The notes: a model not told the origin generated them from the letters alone. 18,153 nt of DNA from Bacillota bacterium (GCA_023459675.1 JAEWTC010000107.1:1-18153), one strand, 5' to 3'; counted from the first letter of the stretch, positions 1 through 7,200 are shown. Numbers and translations are program-made.

Positions 1-204
1 CTGTACGACCAGTACCCCGGCGGCATCGGGCTGAGCGAAAAGGCGTATGAAATGCAGGAACTGCTGCTGGAGCACGCTTTGAGCGTGGTCGAAAACTGCA
101 ATTGCCCGGAGGGCTGCCCAAGCTGCATCGGTCCGGTGAACGATCTTGGCTTTTCCGGAAAGAAGGCCTCCATTCTCATATTGCGGGAGCTGCTCAAGGT
201 ATGA
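1..204 (+). CDS. mrfA: MrfA (YprA) DEAD/DEAH-box helicase, C-terminal fragment (DUF1998)
   Basis: Only the last 67 residues are in the window; the gene enters from the left edge in frame 1 and stops with TGA at 202-204. The fragment starts with an LYDQYPGGIGLSEKAYE-type segment. It then has four closely spaced cysteines in an NCNCPEGCPSCIGP motif (fragment residues 33, 35, 39 and 42), the zinc-binding signature at the end of DUF1998 helicases. In Bacillus subtilis this family member, MrfA, is a 3'-to-5' DNA helicase that works with the exonuclease MrfB in a UvrABC-independent pathway repairing mitomycin C lesions. The identity is supported by the next gene, a clear mrfB homologue whose ATG overlaps this stop codon. 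The helicase motor domains lie outside the window, so their integrity cannot be judged. Confidence 0.9.
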   Translation: MYDQYPGGIGLSEKAYEMQELLLEHALSVVENCNCPEGCPSCIGPVNDLGFSGKKASILILRELLKV

Positions 205-1358
205 CCAGCCTTTCGGACAAGCTCCGCGTGCTGGGAGCGCAGCCCAAGGCGCAGCCGGACGCCCCCGCGCGCGAAGCGCCGCAGGGCTGCTACGAGATCA
301 GCGAGCGGTACCCGATCCAGTCGTTCGCGGACGCGCGGCATATGAGCGCGGACATACTCCGCGAAATCTACGGCACGGACTTCCCTCCCGGCGTGCGCAT
401 GCAGGACGTGCTGTTTCTGGACACGGAAACCACGGGCCTTTCGCGCGGGGCGGGTACGGTTGCCTTTTTGGCGGGCGTCGGGTATTTTACGGACGATCAT
501 TTTGTGATCGAGCAGTATCTGATGCGCGATTATGACGAGGAAACGTTCCTGCTTTCGCACATCGACCGCCTGCTGCGGTCGTTTCCCGTGCTTGCGACCT
601 TCAACGGACGCACGTTTGATATCCCCGTGCTGCAAAACCGCCTGCTGCTCAACCGCTTCGGCGGCAAGCTGGGCGGCCTGCATGCGGACGTTTTGTATCC
701 CTCCCGCAGAATTTGGAAGCTCCGGCTGGGCCAATGCACGCTGCAAAAGCTGGAGGAAAGCGTTCTGGGCGTATCCCGGGAGGACGATCTTCCCGGCGAG
801 GAAATTCCCCAGACCTATTTCCGCTACCTGAAAAACAGGGATTTCGAGCCGGTACGCCGTATTATGGTGCATAACCGGCAGGATATCCTAAGCCTGGCGC
901 AGCTGTTTTTCTTCCTGTGCAGGCTGCACGCCAAGCCGGAAACCGCTTCCGCGCCCGAAGACCTGTTTTCGCTGGCTAAAGTGGTGCATCGCCGCGGCGA
1001 TGTGCAAAAGGCCAAGAAATGCTTCCGCCTCTCCGCGCGGGAGGGCTTCCGCAAGCCCGCCTTCCGCGCCCTGGCCGAACAGGAAAAACGGGAAGGGCAT
1101 GCCGACCGCGCTTTGAAGCTGTACACTGCCATGCTCAGCCGCGGGGAGGATACGGTGAGCGTCTGCGTCGCGCTGGCCAAGCTCTACGAACACCAGCTGA
1201 AAGACCTGCGGCAGGCGCTGTTTTACACAAGGCAGGCGCTTCTCGTTTTGGCGGAACCGGGGCTTCGCCTGGACGAGGCTGTACAATCCAGCCGAAATGC
1301 GTTACAATACCGTTATGTGCGCTTGCGCCGCAAAATCGCAGGAGGTTCCACGCAATGA
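201..1358 (+). CDS. mrfB: MrfB (YprB) DnaQ-like 3'-5' exonuclease with TPR-like tail
   Basis: Predicted 385-residue metal-dependent exonuclease. The RNase H-like fold shows Exo I as FLDTETTGL (D74, E76), Exo II as ATFNGRTFDIP (N135, D140) and Exo III as HNRQDILSL (H224, D228), so all expected acidic metal ligands are present. After about residue 250 the chain becomes helical, with repeated A-x-x-x-F/Y patterns resembling tetratricopeptide repeats, as in B. subtilis MrfB (413 residues). The start at 201 is chosen because its ATGA overlaps the mrfA stop and the N-terminus MTSLSDKLRVLG fits the family. An in-frame ATG at 102 would add 33 residues that merely shadow mrfA. By family knowledge MrfB acts with MrfA on mitomycin-damaged DNA; the adjacent mrfA end makes this assignment firm. 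Confidence 0.9.
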   Translation: MTSLSDKLRVLGAQPKAQPDAPAREAPQGCYEISERYPIQSFADARHMSADILREIYGTDFPPGVRMQDVLFLDTETTGLSRGAGTVAFLAGVGYFTDDHFVIEQYLMRDYDEETFLLSHIDRLLRSFPVLATFNGRTFDIPVLQNRLLLNRFGGKLGGLHADVLYPSRRIWKLRLGQCTLQKLEESVLGVSREDDLPGEEIPQTYFRYLKNRDFEPVRRIMVHNRQDILSLAQLFFFLCRLHAKPETASAPEDLFSLAKVVHRRGDVQKAKKCFRLSAREGFRKPAFRALAEQEKREGHADRALKLYTAMLSRGEDTVSVCVALAKLYEHQLKDLRQALFYTRQALLVLAEPGLRLDEAVQSSRNALQYRYVRLRRKIAGGSTQ

Positions 1359-2053
1359 GTTTTATGGCAAGCCTGAAGGCCCAATCGGCAGCGAAGAAGT
1401 ATCAGAACGGCGATCTCGAAGGAGCGCGGAAACTATTCCAGGAGGCGGTCGACGCCGGGCTGAAGGATCCGCGGTATCTTTTAAGCTACTCCGTGCTGCT
1501 GCTGCGCAGCGGCGAGTATCAAGCGGCGCGCGAGCTGCTGGTAGCCAACCAGAAAAACCCGCTGCTGAGCGCCGAAACCAGACGGCAGCTCTACGTCAAC
1601 TACGCGGTTTGCGTTTACAAGCTGGGCGAGCTGGACAAGGCTGTCCGCATTCTGGAAGGCCAGCACCAAAAAGAGCAATCGGGGCTGATTTACCAGACGC
1701 TCGGTTACCTGTACGTCGTCGCAGGCGACAAGGACAAGGCGATCGCCTATAATCAGGAAGCGCTGGAGTACGACGACGAAGACCCCATCGCCATGGATAA
1801 TATGGCGCAGGCTTATTATCTGGTGTTAAAGGACAAGGAAACCGCGAAAACGTACTTCGAAAAAGCGCTGGCCCTGAAACCCGGGCAGATCGACACGCTC
1901 TATTTCTTGGCCCAGTACGATATCGAGGACGGCAACAAGGAAGCAGCCGCCCAGAAGCTGACCAAGGCGCTGGAAGGCCGCTTCTCGCCGCTCAACTACG
2001 CCACGCGGGAAATGCTCGAGGAACAGTTGAAAACCCTGAATACTGGTGCATAA
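1355..2053 (+). CDS. Tetratricopeptide repeat protein, translationally coupled to mrfB
   Basis: A 232-residue protein made almost entirely of TPR-like helix pairs, such as AKKYQNGDLEGARKLFQEAV, LGYLYVVAGDKDKAIAYNQEAL and AYYLVLKDKETAKTYFEKAL. It has no signal peptide or transmembrane segment, so it is probably a cytoplasmic scaffold or adaptor. The start at 1355 is preferred because it is preceded by GGAGG (1341-1345) and forms an ATGA overlap with the mrfB stop. An open frame extends upstream to 1019 but runs antiparallel to common sense, entirely inside mrfB. The overlap implies one transcript and coupled translation with mrfAB, so a role beside the repair pair is possible, but nothing in the sequence shows catalysis. 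TPRs are generic protein-binding modules, so the function is unknown. Confidence 0.85.
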   Translation: MSFMASLKAQSAAKKYQNGDLEGARKLFQEAVDAGLKDPRYLLSYSVLLLRSGEYQAARELLVANQKNPLLSAETRRQLYVNYAVCVYKLGELDKAVRILEGQHQKEQSGLIYQTLGYLYVVAGDKDKAIAYNQEALEYDDEDPIAMDNMAQAYYLVLKDKETAKTYFEKALALKPGQIDTLYFLAQYDIEDGNKEAAAQKLTKALEGRFSPLNYATREMLEEQLKTLNTGA

Positions 2054-2108
2054 TCTGTACTTCGGCTGTATGTTTATGAAAGAAAACAGCGCAAACTTTC
2101 AAAAACCG

Positions 2109-2137
2109 TTGACATCCCCACTTTGATATGATATTGT
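2109..2137 (+). promoter_or_regulatory. Promoter of the ilv-leu operon leader
   Basis: A perfect TTGACA (2109-2114) is followed after 17 bases by TATTGT (2132-2137), which has four of six consensus -10 bases. An alternative is the extended -10 element TGaTATGAT (2124-2132), which needs no -35 box. Either puts the transcription start around 2139-2145, shortly before the leader-peptide ribosome binding site. The AT-rich stretch stands out from the GC-rich surroundings. I cannot tell by eye which -10 is used. Confidence 0.7.
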
Positions 2138-2150
2138 ATACAAAATCATA
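2127..2150. promoter_or_regulatory. 24-bp near-perfect palindrome at the -10/start site (candidate operator)
   Basis: The half sites TATGATATTGTA and TACAAAATCATA are mirror complements in 11 of 12 positions; only the pair 2133/2144 fails. The core TTGTATACAA is perfectly symmetric. It covers both -10 candidates and the predicted start site, where a bound repressor would block initiation. The core resembles GntR-type operators in having GT...AC symmetry, but I cannot assign a regulator. It does not match the CodY consensus. The alternative is a chance AT-rich symmetry, which is unlikely at this length. Confidence 0.55.
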
Positions 2151-2166
2151 CGAAGGAGCTTATCCG

Positions 2167-2280
2167 ATGATTTTCCAAGCCGCAGCCCTCAGCCTTATTA
2201 TTACGAACATTGCCGTACTGCTTCTTCTTGTAGTAGTAGGCAATGTTCTTTCGCGTAAGTTGAGGCTGGCGTGCAAATAA
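2167..2280 (+). CDS. Branched-chain amino acid operon leader peptide (37 aa)
   Basis: A 37-codon frame begins with ATG, eight bases after a good AAGGAG (2153-2158), and stops with TAA at 2278-2280. Eighteen of 37 residues are Leu (9), Val (5) or Ile (4), with Ile-Ile at 11-12, Ile at 15 and the run VLLLLVVV at 17-24. The codons in the run are mostly CTT and GTA, and all four Ile are ATT, whereas neighbouring genes favour CTG, GTG/GTC and ATC. The peptide is followed by an intrinsic terminator and then ilvB. This arrangement is that of a cis-acting attenuation leader peptide whose translation senses charged Ile, Leu and Val tRNAs. The alternative is a small single-span membrane protein, since the run is hydrophobic and the tail is basic; the rare codons and the overlapping hairpin favour attenuation. 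Confidence 0.8.
   Translation: MIFQAAALSLIITNIAVLLLLVVVGNVLSRKLRLACK
2205..2248 (+). promoter_or_regulatory. Leader hairpin spanning the Leu/Val control codons
   Basis: GAACATTGCC (2205-2214) is the exact reverse complement of GGCAATGTTC (2239-2248), giving a 10-bp stem. Inside it, TACT (2216-2219) can pair with AGTA (2235-2238). The loop holds the CTT and GTA control codons, so a ribosome in this region would melt it. It would serve as the 1:2 pause or protector hairpin of a classical attenuator. The fold was made by hand. Confidence 0.6.
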
Positions 2281-2327
2281 AACCGGATTAACTCTCAAGA
2301 GTTAAAAGCACACTCCCTAAACTGCGC
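2253..2327 (+). promoter_or_regulatory. Candidate antiterminator pairing
   Basis: Three segments near the end of the leader peptide are colinear partners of sequence in and before the terminator's 5' arm. GCG (2253-2255) can pair with CGC (2325-2327), AGTTGAGG (2258-2265) with CCTAAACT (2316-2323, one mismatch), and GTGC (2271-2274) with GCAC (2308-2311). A perfect TTAACTC/GAGTTAA hairpin (2288-2294 with 2299-2305) would sit in the loop. Forming this structure excludes the terminator. A ribosome stalled at the control codons leaves 2258-2274 free; one at the stop codon covers much of it. The pairing is modest and was found by eye. Confidence 0.45.
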
Positions 2328-2350
2328 AAGGCGGTTTAGGGAGTTTTTTT
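2312..2350 (+). terminator. Intrinsic terminator (attenuator) before ilvB
   Basis: ACTCCCTAAAC (2312-2322) is the reverse complement of GTTTAGGGAGT (2334-2344). Three further pairs (one G-T) extend the stem to 14 bp around a five-base GCAAG loop. A run of seven T (2344-2350) follows at once. It ends one base before the ilvB ribosome binding site, too late to serve the upstream mrf operon alone, and so placed to control entry into the nine-gene biosynthetic operon. Confidence 0.9.
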
Positions 2351-2357
2351 AAGGAGG
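2351..2357 (+). promoter_or_regulatory. ilvB ribosome binding site abutting the attenuator
   Basis: AAGGAGG lies six bases before the ilvB ATG at 2364 and directly after the terminator T-run. The site is outside the stem, so ilvB translation should not be masked; control is expected at transcript elongation. Confidence 0.8.
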
Positions 2358-2363
2358 TACACC

Positions 2364-4022
2364 ATGCACAACGGGGCGCAAATCCTTTTGGAAGTGCTGA
2401 AGGAACAACAGGTGGATACGATTTTCGGTTATCCCGGCGGTTTCGTGCTGACGATCTACGACGAGCTGTACAAGGCTTCGGACTGGCTTACGCACGTCAT
2501 CACCTGCCACGAGCAGCACGCCGCCCACGCGGCGGACGGCTATGCCCGCGCTACGGGCAAGGTCGGCGTGGTGATTGCCACCTCCGGCCCCGGCGCCACG
2601 AACCTGGTCACGGGGATCGCCAACGCGTATCTGGATTCGATACCGTTGGTGGCGATTACCGGCAACGTTCCGCTAGATCTCATCGGGCGGGACAGCTTTC
2701 AGGAAGTCGATATCAAAGGCATCACCATGCCCATCACCAAGCACAATTACATGGTCAAGGATGTCACCAAACTTGCGGACATCGTGCGGGAAGCGTTCGT
2801 ACTGGCGTCCACCGGCAGAAAAGGCCCCGTTCTGATCGACATCCCCAAGGATATCCAGCTTGCCAAGTGCGAATATCAAAAAGCGGAGCCCAAGGCGGAG
2901 CACCCGCTGGCTCCGTCCGCCGAAATGCTTACGGAGGCCGCGGCGCTGATCAAGGCCTCCAAACGCCCGTTTCTCTATGTGGGCGGCGGCGTGGTGAGCA
3001 CGAACGCGGGCGAAGAGCTGATCCGTTTTGCGGAAACGCTGGGCGCGCCAATCGGCGCAAGCATGATGGGGCTGTCCGCCGTGCCGCACTCGCACCCGCA
3101 GATGCTGGGGATGTGCGGCATGCACGGCCGGTATGCGTCCACCAAGGCCATGGGAAGGTCCGACCTCATCATCGCCGTCGGCGCGCGCTTTTCCGACCGG
3201 GCAACGGGCAAGAAAAGCGAGTTTTCCAAAGACCGCAAGGTGCTGCATATCGATATCGATCCCGCGGAGATCGGCAAGAATATCCCTGCCTACGTGTCCA
3301 TGATCGCGGACGTGAAGCAGGCGCTCGCCGCGCTCAATCACATGCAGCTGCCCGCAAGCGATCCGCAGTGGATGGAAGAGTGCAAAGCGCTCAAGGAATC
3401 GCCGGATAACGACGTGATGATGAACCATAACACCCTCAACCCGTACGCCGTGCTGACGGGCATTGCCAAGCGCATTCCCGCAAACAGCCCCGTGGCGACC
3501 GACGTGGGCCAGCACCAGATGTGGACGGCACAGTTCTATCCCTTTGAAAAAGAACGCACCTTCATCACGTCCGGCGGCTTGGGCACCATGGGCTTTGGCA
3601 TGGGCGCGGCAATCGGCGCGTGCATGGGCACCGGCAGGAAAACCGTGCTGGTGACCAGCGACGGCAGCTTCCATATGAATATGAACGAACTGGCGACGGC
3701 GGTCAGCAATCGTCTGCCCCTGATCGTACTGATGCTCAACAACGGCGTGCTGGGCATGGTGCGGCAGTGGCAGACGATGTTTTATCATCAGCGGTATTCG
3801 CAAACCACGCTCGACCGCAAGACCGACTATGTGAAGCTTGCGGAGGCGTTTGGCGCGAAGGGGCTTCGGGCACGCACCCTGCAAGAGCTGGACAGCGTTC
3901 TGGACGAAGCCGTTGCTGCGGAAGGACCCGTGGTGGTGGACCTTGTGATTGACCGGGACGAGATGGTATTTCCCATGATCCCGCCCAATGGCACAATCAA
4001 CGACATGATCGTGAGGGGGTAA
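2364..4022 (+). CDS. ilvB: Acetohydroxyacid synthase large (catalytic) subunit
   Basis: A 552-residue thiamine-diphosphate enzyme that condenses pyruvate with pyruvate or 2-oxobutyrate, the first shared step to valine, leucine and isoleucine. The N-terminal ThDP domain has the FGYPGG motif near residue 22, the catalytic glutamate in CHEQHAAHAADGYAR (E50) and the SGPGATN loop. A central FAD-type domain follows. The C-terminal pyrophosphate domain carries SDGSFHMNMNEL (D433), ending at N459-N460, the metal- and ThDP-binding motif; its first residue is Ser where many relatives have Gly. The length is normal. It is the first gene after the attenuator, and its regulatory subunit ilvN starts four bases after its stop, which argues for biosynthetic AHAS rather than a catabolic acetolactate synthase. 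Confidence 0.95.
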   Translation: MHNGAQILLEVLKEQQVDTIFGYPGGFVLTIYDELYKASDWLTHVITCHEQHAAHAADGYARATGKVGVVIATSGPGATNLVTGIANAYLDSIPLVAITGNVPLDLIGRDSFQEVDIKGITMPITKHNYMVKDVTKLADIVREAFVLASTGRKGPVLIDIPKDIQLAKCEYQKAEPKAEHPLAPSAEMLTEAAALIKASKRPFLYVGGGVVSTNAGEELIRFAETLGAPIGASMMGLSAVPHSHPQMLGMCGMHGRYASTKAMGRSDLIIAVGARFSDRATGKKSEFSKDRKVLHIDIDPAEIGKNIPAYVSMIADVKQALAALNHMQLPASDPQWMEECKALKESPDNDVMMNHNTLNPYAVLTGIAKRIPANSPVATDVGQHQMWTAQFYPFEKERTFITSGGLGTMGFGMGAAIGACMGTGRKTVLVTSDGSFHMNMNELATAVSNRLPLIVLMLNNGVLGMVRQWQTMFYHQRYSQTTLDRKTDYVKLAEAFGAKGLRARTLQELDSVLDEAVAAEGPVVVDLVIDRDEMVFPMIPPNGTINDMIVRG

Positions 4023-4026
4023 CGGC

Positions 4027-4545
4027 ATGAAAAATCTGGTGCTTGGGCTGCTTGTCAACAACGAATCCGGCGTGCTCACGCGCGTGTCGGGGCTGTTTGC
4101 CAGACGCGGGTTCAACATCGAAAGCCTGTCCGTCGGGGAAACGCAGGATCCGCATTATTCCCGCATCACCATCCAGGCCACGGGGGACGAGTACGTGCGT
4201 ACCCAGCTTGTGCAGCAGCTGCGCAAGCTGCACGACGTGAAAATCGTGGAATGCATGGATCCGGAGATTACGGTCTGCCGCGAACTGATGCTCATCAAGG
4301 TCTGCGCGGGAAGCGAAACGCGCAGCCAGGTTCTGGAAGGCGCGAACGTGTTTCGCGCCAAGGTGTGCGATTTAACCCCGACCACCGTCACCATGGAGCT
4401 GACCGGGGATACCGATAAGCTGAACGCGTTCATTACCTTCCTGGAACCCTTTGAGATTCTGGAAACCTGTCGAACCGGCATTACGGCGATCGGCCGCGGT
4501 GAATATATGCTCAAACAGAATGAGGGGGAAACATCCAATGGCTAA
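4027..4545 (+). CDS. ilvN: Acetohydroxyacid synthase small (regulatory) subunit
   Basis: A 172-residue protein with an N-terminal ACT domain (LGLLVNNESGVLTRVSGLF, then RRGFNIESLSVGETQD, residues about 5-75) and a C-terminal AHAS-SSU domain. In the family it activates the catalytic subunit and confers feedback inhibition by valine or other branched-chain amino acids. GAGGGGG (4013-4019) precedes the ATG. The 3' end overlaps the start of ilvC by eight bases, so translation is probably coupled. The length agrees with IlvN/IlvH relatives of 160-175 residues. Which amino acid inhibits cannot be read from the sequence. Confidence 0.95.
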   Translation: MKNLVLGLLVNNESGVLTRVSGLFARRGFNIESLSVGETQDPHYSRITIQATGDEYVRTQLVQQLRKLHDVKIVECMDPEITVCRELMLIKVCAGSETRSQVLEGANVFRAKVCDLTPTTVTMELTGDTDKLNAFITFLEPFEILETCRTGITAIGRGEYMLKQNEGETSNG

Positions 4546-5545
4546 GATGTACTACGAACAGGACTGCAAAAAGGAATTTCTCAAGGGAAAGAAAATCGCT
4601 GTGATCGGTTACGGCAGCCAGGGCCACGCGCATGCCCAAAACCTGCGCGACAGCGGGTTTGACGTCGTAGTCGGTTTATACGAAGGCTCTCCGTCCATGG
4701 CGAAGGCGAAGGCGGACGGCCTGCAGGTGATGGTGACGGGCGCCGCGGTTGCCGCAGCGGACGTGATTATGATCCTCGTCAACGATGAGAAGCAGGCCGC
4801 GCTCTATCAAAAGGACGTCGCCCCCAACCTGAAGGCGGGCAAAACGCTTGCGTTCGCGCACGGCTTCAACATTCATTTCGGCCAGATTACCGTTCCCGCG
4901 GACGTATCCGTGATCATGATCGCGCCCAAAGGCCCCGGCCATACGGTGCGCTCGCAGTACCTGGAAGGCAAGGGCGTGCCCTGCCTGATCGCCGTGCATC
5001 AGGACGCAAGCGGCGTTGCCAAGGAAGTGGCGCTCGCCTACGCGGCGGGCATCGGCGGCGCGCGCGCGGGCGTTCTGGAAACCACCTTCCGCGAGGAAAC
5101 CGAGACCGACCTGTTCGGCGAGCAGGCCGTGCTTTGCGGCGGCGTTACGGCGCTGATGAAAGCGGGCTTCGATACGCTGGTTGCGGCGGGCTACCAGCCG
5201 GAGAGCGCGTACTTCGAGTGTGTGCACGAGATGAAGCTCATCATCGACCTGGTCATCGCGGGCGGCATGAACTTCATGCGCTATTCCATTTCCGATACCG
5301 CAGAGTACGGCGACTACGTAACCGGCAAGCGGATCATCACCGACGAGACCAAAAAGGAAATGAAGAAAATCCTCGACGAAATTCAGGACGGTACCTTCGC
5401 CCGCAACTGGATTTTGGAAAACCAGGCTAAGCGCCCGTCGTTCAACGCCATGCGGCTTGCGGCGCAGAACACGCTGCTTGAGAAAACCGGCGCGGAGCTG
5501 CGCGCCAAGATGAGCTGGAAGAAGGAAGGCGGCGACAAGAAATGA
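4538..5545 (+). CDS. ilvC: Ketol-acid reductoisomerase, class I
   Basis: A 335-residue class I enzyme that isomerises and reduces acetolactate or acetohydroxybutyrate. The Rossmann domain starts with AVIGYGSQGHAHAQNLRDSG (residues 21-40). The knotted C-terminal domain has the magnesium and substrate residues D191, E195, E227, E231 and S252, plus conserved H108 and K131. The start at 4538 (MAKMYYEQD) follows GAGGGGGAA (4522-4530); an open frame back to 4451 lies within ilvN and adds no family sequence. Odd point: the cofactor-specificity loop after the second strand reads GLYEGSPS (Y48, E49). NADPH-dependent relatives usually carry arginine here, so NADH use is possible. The stop overlaps the ilvD start (ATGA). 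Confidence 0.96.
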   Translation: MAKMYYEQDCKKEFLKGKKIAVIGYGSQGHAHAQNLRDSGFDVVVGLYEGSPSMAKAKADGLQVMVTGAAVAAADVIMILVNDEKQAALYQKDVAPNLKAGKTLAFAHGFNIHFGQITVPADVSVIMIAPKGPGHTVRSQYLEGKGVPCLIAVHQDASGVAKEVALAYAAGIGGARAGVLETTFREETETDLFGEQAVLCGGVTALMKAGFDTLVAAGYQPESAYFECVHEMKLIIDLVIAGGMNFMRYSISDTAEYGDYVTGKRIITDETKKEMKKILDEIQDGTFARNWILENQAKRPSFNAMRLAAQNTLLEKTGAELRAKMSWKKEGGDKK

Positions 5546-7200
5546 GCCGTTCCGACACCGTAAAAACCGGGGCGGACAGAGCGCCGCATCGCTCCTTGCT
5601 GAAGGCCTGCGGCTATACCGACGAGCAGATCAAGCGTCCGTTCATCGGGATTGTCAACTCGTTTAACGAGATCATCCCGGGGCACGTGCATTTGAACCAG
5701 ATTGCCCGTGCCGTGAAGGACGGTGTGCTAGCCGCAGGTGGAACGCCTTTTGAATTCAACACCATCGGCGTGTGCGACGGGATCGCGATGGGGCATGAGG
5801 GAATGCAATATTCCCTCTGCACCCGCGAGCTGATCGCCGATACCGTGGAGTGCATGGTGAAGGCCCACGCGTTTGACGCGCTGGTGTTCATCCCCAATTG
5901 CGACAAGATCGTTCCCGGCATGCTGATGGCGGCCATGCGGCTCAATCTGCCGACCCTCTTTGTGTCCGGCGGGCCGATGCTCTCCCTGCAAGGGAAGGAT
6001 CTGAACTCCGTATTTGAGTCGGTCGGGGCGTACATGGCGGGAAATATGGATGAGGAAGCCCTGCGCTGTATTGAGAACGACGCCTGCCCCACGTGCGGGT
6101 CGTGCTCGGGCATGTTCACGGCCAACTCCATGAACTGCCTCACCGAAGCCGTGGGGCTGGGGCTTCCCGGCAACGGCACCCTCCCCGCGGTGTATTCCGC
6201 CCGTATCCGCCTTGCCAAGGACGCGGGAATGCAGATCATGAAGCTCTACGAGCAGAACGTCCGCGCGTTGGATATCTTCACCCCGGAGGCCGTGGAAAAC
6301 GCCCTGACGGTGGATATGGCGCTGGGCTGCTCCACGAACACCATTTTGCATCTCCCGGCAATCGCCAAGGAAGCCGGCATTCCGTTTTCCCTGCAAAAGG
6401 TGAACGAGATCAGCTTAAAAACGCCCAACTTGTGCAAGCTTGCGCCGGCGGGGCCGCACCATATGCAGGACCTCCACCAGGCCGGCGGCGTGCAGGCGGT
6501 GATGGCGGAACTGAACGCGCAGAACTATCTGCATTCCGGCTGCCTCACCGTAACCGGCAAAACGCTGGGCGAAAACCTTCGAAACGTAACCGTACTGGAC
6601 GATACGGTCATCCGCCCGCTTTCTAACCCGTACTCCCCGTACGGCGGGCTTGCCATCCTGTTTGGCAACCTCTGCCCAAACGGCGCGGTGGTCAAGCAAA
6701 GCGCGGTTGCGCCCGAAATGCTAAAGCACACGGGCAAGGCCAGGGTATTTAACGGCGAGGAAGCCGCCGTAAAAGCAATCTACCAACAGTCGATCCTCCC
6801 CGGAGACGTGGTGGTGATCCGCTACGAAGGCCCTGCGGGCGGGCCGGGCATGCGGGAAATGCTGTCTCCGACGTCGGCCATCGCCGGCATGAAGCTGGAT
6901 AAGCAGGTGGCCCTGATCACCGACGGGCGGTTCTCCGGCGCCACGCGCGGCGCGGCCATCGGGCACATATCGCCCGAGGCGGCGTCCGGCGGGTTGATCG
7001 CGCTGGTGGAGGAAGGGGATACGATTACCATCGACATCCCCGGGAAAACATTGACGCTCAACGTACCACAGGAAGAGCTTGACCGCAGGAGGAAAGCCTT
7101 CGCGGCCCCGGCCCGCAAACCGCTTACAGGTTACCTGAAGCGCTACGCGGCGCTGGTGTCCTCCGCGGATCAGGGAGCAGTATGGAAGGATGGTGTATGA
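5542..7200 (+). CDS. ilvD: Dihydroxyacid dehydratase
   Basis: A 552-residue iron-sulfur dehydratase that converts dihydroxyacids to 2-oxoisovalerate and 2-oxo-3-methylvalerate. Diagnostic motifs are NCDKIVPGMLMA (C120, D121, K122), ACPTCGSCSGMFTANSMNCL (residues 181-200, with C182, C185 and C188) and DGRFSGATRGAAIGHISPEAASGG near the C-terminus. The segment at residues 46-50 reads PGHVH, as in the E. coli enzyme, not PCN-H as in the plant-type [2Fe-2S] enzymes. By family knowledge this suggests an oxygen-labile [4Fe-4S] type, fitting an anaerobe; that is inference. The start is an ATGA overlap with ilvC, with GAAGGAAGG upstream. The length is typical for the Firmicutes form. Confidence 0.96.
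   Translation: MSRSDTVKTGADRAPHRSLLKACGYTDEQIKRPFIGIVNSFNEIIPGHVHLNQIARAVKDGVLAAGGTPFEFNTIGVCDGIAMGHEGMQYSLCTRELIADTVECMVKAHAFDALVFIPNCDKIVPGMLMAAMRLNLPTLFVSGGPMLSLQGKDLNSVFESVGAYMAGNMDEEALRCIENDACPTCGSCSGMFTANSMNCLTEAVGLGLPGNGTLPAVYSARIRLAKDAGMQIMKLYEQNVRALDIFTPEAVENALTVDMALGCSTNTILHLPAIAKEAGIPFSLQKVNEISLKTPNLCKLAPAGPHHMQDLHQAGGVQAVMAELNAQNYLHSGCLTVTGKTLGENLRNVTVLDDTVIRPLSNPYSPYGGLAILFGNLCPNGAVVKQSAVAPEMLKHTGKARVFNGEEAAVKAIYQQSILPGDVVVIRYEGPAGGPGMREMLSPTSAIAGMKLDKQVALITDGRFSGATRGAAIGHISPEAASGGLIALVEEGDTITIDIPGKTLTLNVPQEELDRRRKAFAAPARKPLTGYLKRYAALVSSADQGAVWKDGV

Noticed and set aside
102..200. N-terminal extension of MrfB from an upstream ATG
   Set aside because: The extra 33 residues lie within the mrfA zinc-motif codons. 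The ATGA overlap at 201 and the family N-terminus support the shorter form.
2054..2363. T-box riboswitch upstream of ilvB
   Set aside because: A T-box was expected for this lineage, but I found neither the AGGGTGG-type T-box sequence nor room for a typical specifier domain beside the leader peptide.
2673..4118. Open frame of 481 codons on the minus strand across ilvB
   Set aside because: The sense strand is a complete ilvB with all motifs. The antisense frame gives a His/Arg/Gly-rich product without recognisable motifs, a common effect of GC-rich codon use.
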